Origin: Saccharum officinarum
Lineage: Eukaryota > Streptophyta > Magnoliopsida > Poales > Poaceae
DNA: 64,000 nucleotides
Reading direction: 5' to 3'
Assembly: GCA_020631735.1 (NCBI GenBank)
Contig: CM036159.1
Coordinates: 21,863,511 to 21,927,510, forward strand
The position numbers and the translations under genes were made by a program. Shown here one piece after another: positions 59,301-64,000 of the stretch; within the stretch, counting starts at the first letter, position 1; each line of letters starts with the position of its first letter. The notes under the pieces are model-generated. The model ran no database searches. It was not told the DNA's origin and was given only the letters and a program-made list of their open reading frames with translations.

Positions 59301-60383
59301 CTTCGATTGTGTCGGTTAAGGACCATACCGTTGTAGGCCTGCCTGTGTTTCTAGACTTTGCAACTAACCGCATGCTTCGGTAAGCATAAGACCTCAGTGA
59401 TGCCATCATGTGAACAGCCAACCGCGCACTGGGAGTGGAGAGATGGCGAGAGTAGTGTGTACCCTCGTGGCCAAGGGCTGGATTGGAGGCATACTGTACT
59501 CTCGGGTGGCGCTGGACCCGGTCATGTTTTGGAGGAGCCGAGTGAAGGTTGATATATGTCGGTTAGAGTCCTACATATGTCGTGTGGTTAGGGATCCCCA
59601 GCTAGGTATAATCGATTCGAATCGTCGTTGCTCCTCGGTTAAGGAGACTCGATCGCCTGACCTACATCGTAGTTAATAAGTGAAACATTGGTCGGAGAAT
59701 AAGAAAGAAGTGATATGAATTATCTGATCTAGATTAGGATTACTTACATTCTGTTAATGATTAATGCTGAAATAAAACATTAATCTTAAGGATTCACTAT
59801 TAGTAGCTTTTATGCAAAAGAACTTTGATTCTTGTTGGAACTTCACCTTCATTCCCCTGAGCCTGCATCTCGGAGTCTTCTCCACCCTTTTTGTCGATTA
59901 AGTCTTGTGGAGTACTTTTGTACTCAGGGTTTGTTGAACCCCTGTTGCAGATGCGTCTCATGAGCAGGTTTGTTTCGGACCCTGCTGCATGACCGTCTTT
60001 GCGGTAAGCGACGACGAGTAGTTTGTTTGGCTCTTGGGCAGAGCACCACGTTTTGGTGGTTTGTAATAAAGTTACTAATGTTACTCCACTACTATGGTTG
60101 TAATAACTAAACTTAAGGTTTATAAGTTTGGAACAAAGGGTTTATAAACTTATGTTATGTAAGACTTCCGCATTTCTACTATGATGTAATTTATTATTTA
60201 AACTGTTGTAATATTGTAATGCCTCTGAAATGTGATCCTGCTCGGAAGATCGTGGATGATTCGGGTTTCCCGAGGACACCCGACAGACTTCTTAAGTTTT
60301 GTGATACCCATATATGGCTATTAGAGGTCTTTAAGACAATGATGAGTACATGTGGACCATATAATTTAGGAGGTTCTGCCACA
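56343..60383 (+). mobile_element. 4.04-kb solo LTR in mudrA, copy 2
   Basis: Same insertion as 9704-13743 with the same GTCAT duplication (56338-56342 and 60384-60388). It ends with the intact TTCTGCCACA, so the ...CCATA end in copy 1 is a later C-to-T change. A 4-bp GAAT expansion occurs near 59228. Confidence 0.9.
57535..57543 (+). promoter_or_regulatory. Probable TATA box of the solo LTR, copy 2
   Basis: CTATATATT, identical to 10898-10906 in copy 1. Confidence 0.5.
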
Positions 60384-60388
60384 GTCAT

Positions 60389-60617
60389 CTACCAAAACTC
60401 TGAGCCTGTTTACTAATTGCTTGCCAGGGAACAAAATAACAGGATCTGTTGCATTGTAATGGTCTCTAAGATGTCCCATTACTTCAGGCAGAGAGATTTT
60501 GTCACGATATATGAATGACAGCTCCTCTTTTCCATCGAGATAACGAAGCTTCTTCTCATCATTGAAAAACACACCACCAAAGTGAAATCGAACAACAAGA
60601 AATTCCAAAGGGTCCAT
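60389..60617 (-). pseudogene. mudrA-like transposase, N-terminal exon part, copy 2
   Basis: Start ATG at 60615-60617. Matches 13749-13977 with a few substitutions (for example DEKKLRYLDG in place of DGKKLRYLGG). It is separated from 53424-56337 by the solo LTR. Confidence 0.8.
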
Positions 60618-60816
60618 TCCTATAGCAGAAAATAGACGCTCAGGGCTACGGATCATAGGTTCCGCACATGGCAACAACAAATCGTGAAAAAACTTCGGAG
60701 ATCCATCCGTATTACACACACAAATGGAGAAGGATTTAGTCGTACCTGATTGTCTTCGTCCTCTCCGTTTCAATCCTCCAAGCCCATAAGACTGTAGGGG
60801 CGACTACGGACGCGGG

Positions 60817-63800
60817 TGTGGCAGAATCGCCTAATCTAATGCCCTCCCAAGAGTACTCGTCTTCCGTTAGACACTAAGTACTCCGGGGAGAACACTAAAT
60901 CACGTGATTCTGTCGAGCACACCGCAAGGGAGAACTTGAAGATCCACATTTTTACATCAGGATCACAAATGAGAGAGTAAAGCTTACAACATCCTTACCA
61001 TTTCTTACATCACTTTTAGTACAATATTAGAGTAATTCATTAAGTAGTTATAACATCGGACTATAAAATATTATCAGAGTTCAGCGGAAATGAAACCATT
61101 TAATGACAAGTTAAACATTAACACGAAGACGTTTAAATGCATGAAATGATAACAGATGGCTAGTATTTTCCTTGTAAAACTTTTAGTGAGAGTTTCATAA
61201 ATAAATTCTACTCCGCATCGCAAAGGAAATCCTCGCTGAGCCCACCAGGAGGTTTCCACACACAAGTGTCAGCTTAACAGCACCTGTCACCTGCAACAGG
61301 GTAGAACAAACCCTGAGTACTCAATTGTACTCCGCAAGACTTACCCGTCAGGAGAAAGTAAAAAGACTCCAAGGATTATGCAAGGCTTTCTGGCTTGTGG
61401 GTTCTTGTTTACGAGAAGCAGCGCTAAGAGTGTGTCCTTAATTTCTTACTTTTAATAGCCGTATTTCATTTCTTTATCCAACCTTCTATGTAAGCACCTA
61501 GGCTATAATCAAGTAAGGATTGAGCAAACGAAACCATTTCTTCATCTTTTAACTGACAGTTCTTACTACGATGCCAGAGCGTAGTCAAGCCGTACCGTCA
61601 CACAGAAACAGCGATTCACAAATCAATATGCCCAGCTGGGTACCTCGAAAAACACACGCCTCGCTTGTACCCCAGGCACAAGCAAGACCAACCCGTTCCC
61701 CTCCTGTCACGGGTTTCCAGGTCCCCGTCCAAACTTGGACTCCTAGCTCCCGTACTTGAGGCCCGGCCTCAATACGGTGCTAAGACCTCCACCTATCCCC
61801 GCCTCCAATCAGTCGGTCCGGAAAGAGCCGGAGCCCATGACAAGAGAGTAACAAGTCTTCCTAGCCCCCATCCGCTAGTATATGCTCGGGATAAGAAGAT
61901 CTGTGACTTGAACAGGGTCCATGCAACGAACGGTCCTTAATTGACATAGGCGGAATAAATGCAACCAGAGCCCCGCTCTGTTGCCCAAACCAGGTCCAAG
62001 TCCATCCAATCTGTTCCGCCCGGTCTCCAATTATCCATGTACATTTATATTCCATTTGATAGTGGCATGATAATATTAACAATATTATAGTTCCTATCTC
62101 TCGCGAGTGACAGACAATCACTCGGCTTCTACCGGAATCCTATAGCATAACATGCTACACGTCCCTATCATACTAGTGAGACTCATGGGATCAGGATATA
62201 TATATGCAAGTGGGTTTCATTCAACTCCTTTAAACTTAATGCACAAGCATAAAATAAAGTACAGAATAATAGGGGTTATGCACCGGGGCTTGCCTGGGTA
62301 AACATATAACTGGAAGTTAGCATTTCAACATGGTGGCATGATCGTCAAGGCACCCTCTTTTCCACCACTCCAGTTGACTCCACGGTCCATCGATATCCCT
62401 ATTGTGACATTCGCGGATGCAATGCGTAGATGCCATTAGATCATGATAAATGCAACTAGGAGACACGTAACGCTTCGCAAGCTAACGAGCTAATTCTACA
62501 CACTAGGCCACGTACCCACATCGTCGAAAGAGACATTATTCTCCAACCATTGCTTTGTCACACAGACCGAGGTGTCGGTTTATCATTTTATCGATTAAAC
62601 GCATATATTCTAATTAAGGTTCATTAGCTACCCTAACACATTTGTTATTATGGAGCCACAAAAGTTACAGTGAACAACTACTAATATTGGGGATTTAGTA
62701 TACAATTTTCAAGGCCAACACTATCCCCATTTTCTTACAAAAATTCTCTTAAGTTTATACTTAGCAAAATTAAGCATCTTAAAATAATTAACGAACTCCT
62801 AAGGATAATATACAACTATGTGGATAAGGTACACTAACATTTAGATCATGATTTTAGGAAGCTAACAAAATTGGTTTCACAATTTTTGGGGCTTCTATAC
62901 TACTTTATATTGATTTAACAAGTTTACAACATTATTAGAAAAGGAAAACCAATTTACTACGCTGGAAAAGAGAGAGAGAGAGCCAGCGCCAGACATTCGG
63001 CCCAGCGGCCCAACGCGGGTGCGGCCGCACGCAGTCGGGCGGCCCAGCAAGCGGCCCAAGCCGGGAGCCCGTGCCCGAGCTTGCGCTTAAGCAATGGAGC
63101 CCCTAGACTAGCAGGTTATTATGCAGCGCCCGTGAGCACTATTACACTAGAGTAGAGGTTTGCGTTAAGAACCCTAAAGTACCTCATCTTCGCAAAGGGG
63201 CAGTCCCTGTCATCCCTGCGCCGACGGCGTGGCTCCGGGCGGCACCGGGCGATTCCGTCGGCCACCAGGAGGTCGCTATGGCGCACAAGGCGGGCCGACG
63301 AGCATCTAGGAACAGAAGTGTAGCCCTAGACGGTGATTTGGTGGCTAACGGGGCACTACCGCGATCTGGCCCCGGTGACGGGCGGAAACAGCGCCTCTCC
63401 GGCGATGGCGAGGCCGTTCCGGCGCTTCTAGGCTCCGACGAGGCAAAATAGCTAGCACTTGAGCATGAGCGACTTACCCCAAATGCAACTATGCTGACAG
63501 TTGAAACGGAGGGAGGCGGAGGAGAACCAGCCGCACGCGAGCAGCTAGGCTGCGCGTGCTCCAAGGTTGGCACCACCGCGTCACCTCAACAACGGCGAGG
63601 TCACTGGCCGAACCAAGGGAAGCACAAGCATCGGGACGTCAATAGAATTAAATCAGCACGAGGACTTGAACCAATTCCAAGGATAGGAGTTTACCCCCAA
63701 CCGACCAGAGCATTCGACCGAAAATGACCGCCGACGGGGAAACTCCAAACTCCGCTTCCGTAGGTGCACGACCGTAGCCCGATGATAGTGGCGTGGCTAA

Positions 63801-64000
63801 GTAACTTCCATGGCAAGTCGTAGGTGAACGGAATCGGACTGTAATCGTCCGAGCTATGCGAAGTTGGGAGTCGAATGCAGCCCTGCCATAGAACACGAAG
63901 GTACTCTGCTGCGCCATGCGGTGGAGGGTAGCGACGGCTTAGGGGGAGATTCGGTTGGAGACCTATGCTGGCTCACCCACAGAGCCAGCGGTCGCGGAGC
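60817..64000 (-). mobile_element. 3' LTR of the long-LTR gypsy-type element, copy 2 (cut by window end)
   Basis: Matches 14177-16213 joined directly to 21506-22652. It begins TGTGGCAGAATCG, the reverse of the LTR end. Lacking the 5.29-kb insertion, it shows the ancestral LTR structure. The interior, polypurine tract and other LTR should lie beyond 64000. Overlapping ORFs in its GC-rich part (63184-63917) are compositional. Confidence 0.88.

Larger units (their letters stand above)
51780..60816. mobile_element. Two-gene MULE, copy 2, interrupted and truncated
   Basis: Matches 5140-14176, including the same solo LTR in mudrA and the same second LTR abutting it (60817). Its right terminal repeat is again not in the window. 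All inactivating stops I checked are shared with copy 1, so the MULE died before the copies split. Confidence 0.8.
46597..64000. repeat. Large direct duplication, copy 2
   Basis: Second copy of the segment seen at 1-22652. It lacks the 5292-bp insertion of copy 1; the empty site is at 62852-62856 (sequence TTTTA, present once). It carries 44 bp in an MRS2-A intron (about 47230-47273) that copy 1 lacks. The copy still matches at the last base of the window, so its right end is not seen. Its left end may also extend further, because the matching part of copy 1 is cut by the window edge. Confidence 0.97.

Noticed and set aside
1..64000. tRNA, rRNA or microRNA genes
   Set aside because: No tRNA cloverleaf, rRNA core or convincing precursor hairpin was seen by eye. 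The TGGTATCAGAGC at 27551 is a primer binding site, not a tRNA gene.

Overview
The window is nuclear DNA of a flowering plant, almost certainly a grass. Its genes have GC-rich first exons and many short exons with GT-AG introns. They sit among nested LTR retrotransposons, a Mutator-like element (MULE), LINEs and Tourist-type MITEs. Protein resemblances and repeat style suggest a panicoid/Andropogoneae-like species, but the species cannot be fixed from the sequence alone.

Layout: (1) 1-22652 and 46597-64000 are two directly oriented, nearly identical copies of one segment. Each holds an MRS2-A/MGT10-type chloroplast Mg2+ channel gene (minus strand), a 113-bp Tourist-like MITE, and a decayed two-gene MULE. 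The MULE carries a GRF zinc-finger/coiled-coil/membrane gene on plus and a mudrA transposase on minus. A 4.04-kb solo LTR splits mudrA, and a long-LTR Ty3/gypsy-type element lies next to it in the MULE. Copy 1 alone carries a further 5.29-kb solo-LTR-like insertion (16214-21505). (2) 14177-28547 is that gypsy-type element on the minus strand. It has a 3' LTR, a polypurine tract, a 3.5-kb non-autonomous interior with a coiled-coil ORF of unknown function, an initiator-Met-type primer binding site and the start of a 5' LTR. It runs into a gap of exactly 100 Ns (28548-28647). (3) 28648-30964 is a GINT1-like GT64 glycosyltransferase gene (minus), missing its C-terminus in the gap. (4) 31291-45202 is a tandem pair of F-box pseudogene units. 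Unit 1 is hit by a MITE and an ORF1-only LINE. Unit 2 is hit by a 3.3-kb RTE-type LINE that itself contains a 2.07-kb copia-like solo LTR with a GCGTCCGGTC-rich array. (5) 45499-50724 is the complete MRS2-A gene, a predicted 456 aa in 13 coding exons.

Only MRS2-A and probably GINT1 look like working host genes. The rest is a readable record of nested insertions with target-site duplications still visible. Inferred order: MULE; then the 4.04-kb LTR and the long-LTR gypsy element; then copy/haplotype divergence; then the 5.29-kb insertion in copy 1. The duplication, the standard-size gap and the low divergence together suggest that copies 1 and 2 may be two haplotypes or homeologues placed end to end by the assembler rather than a real tandem duplication.
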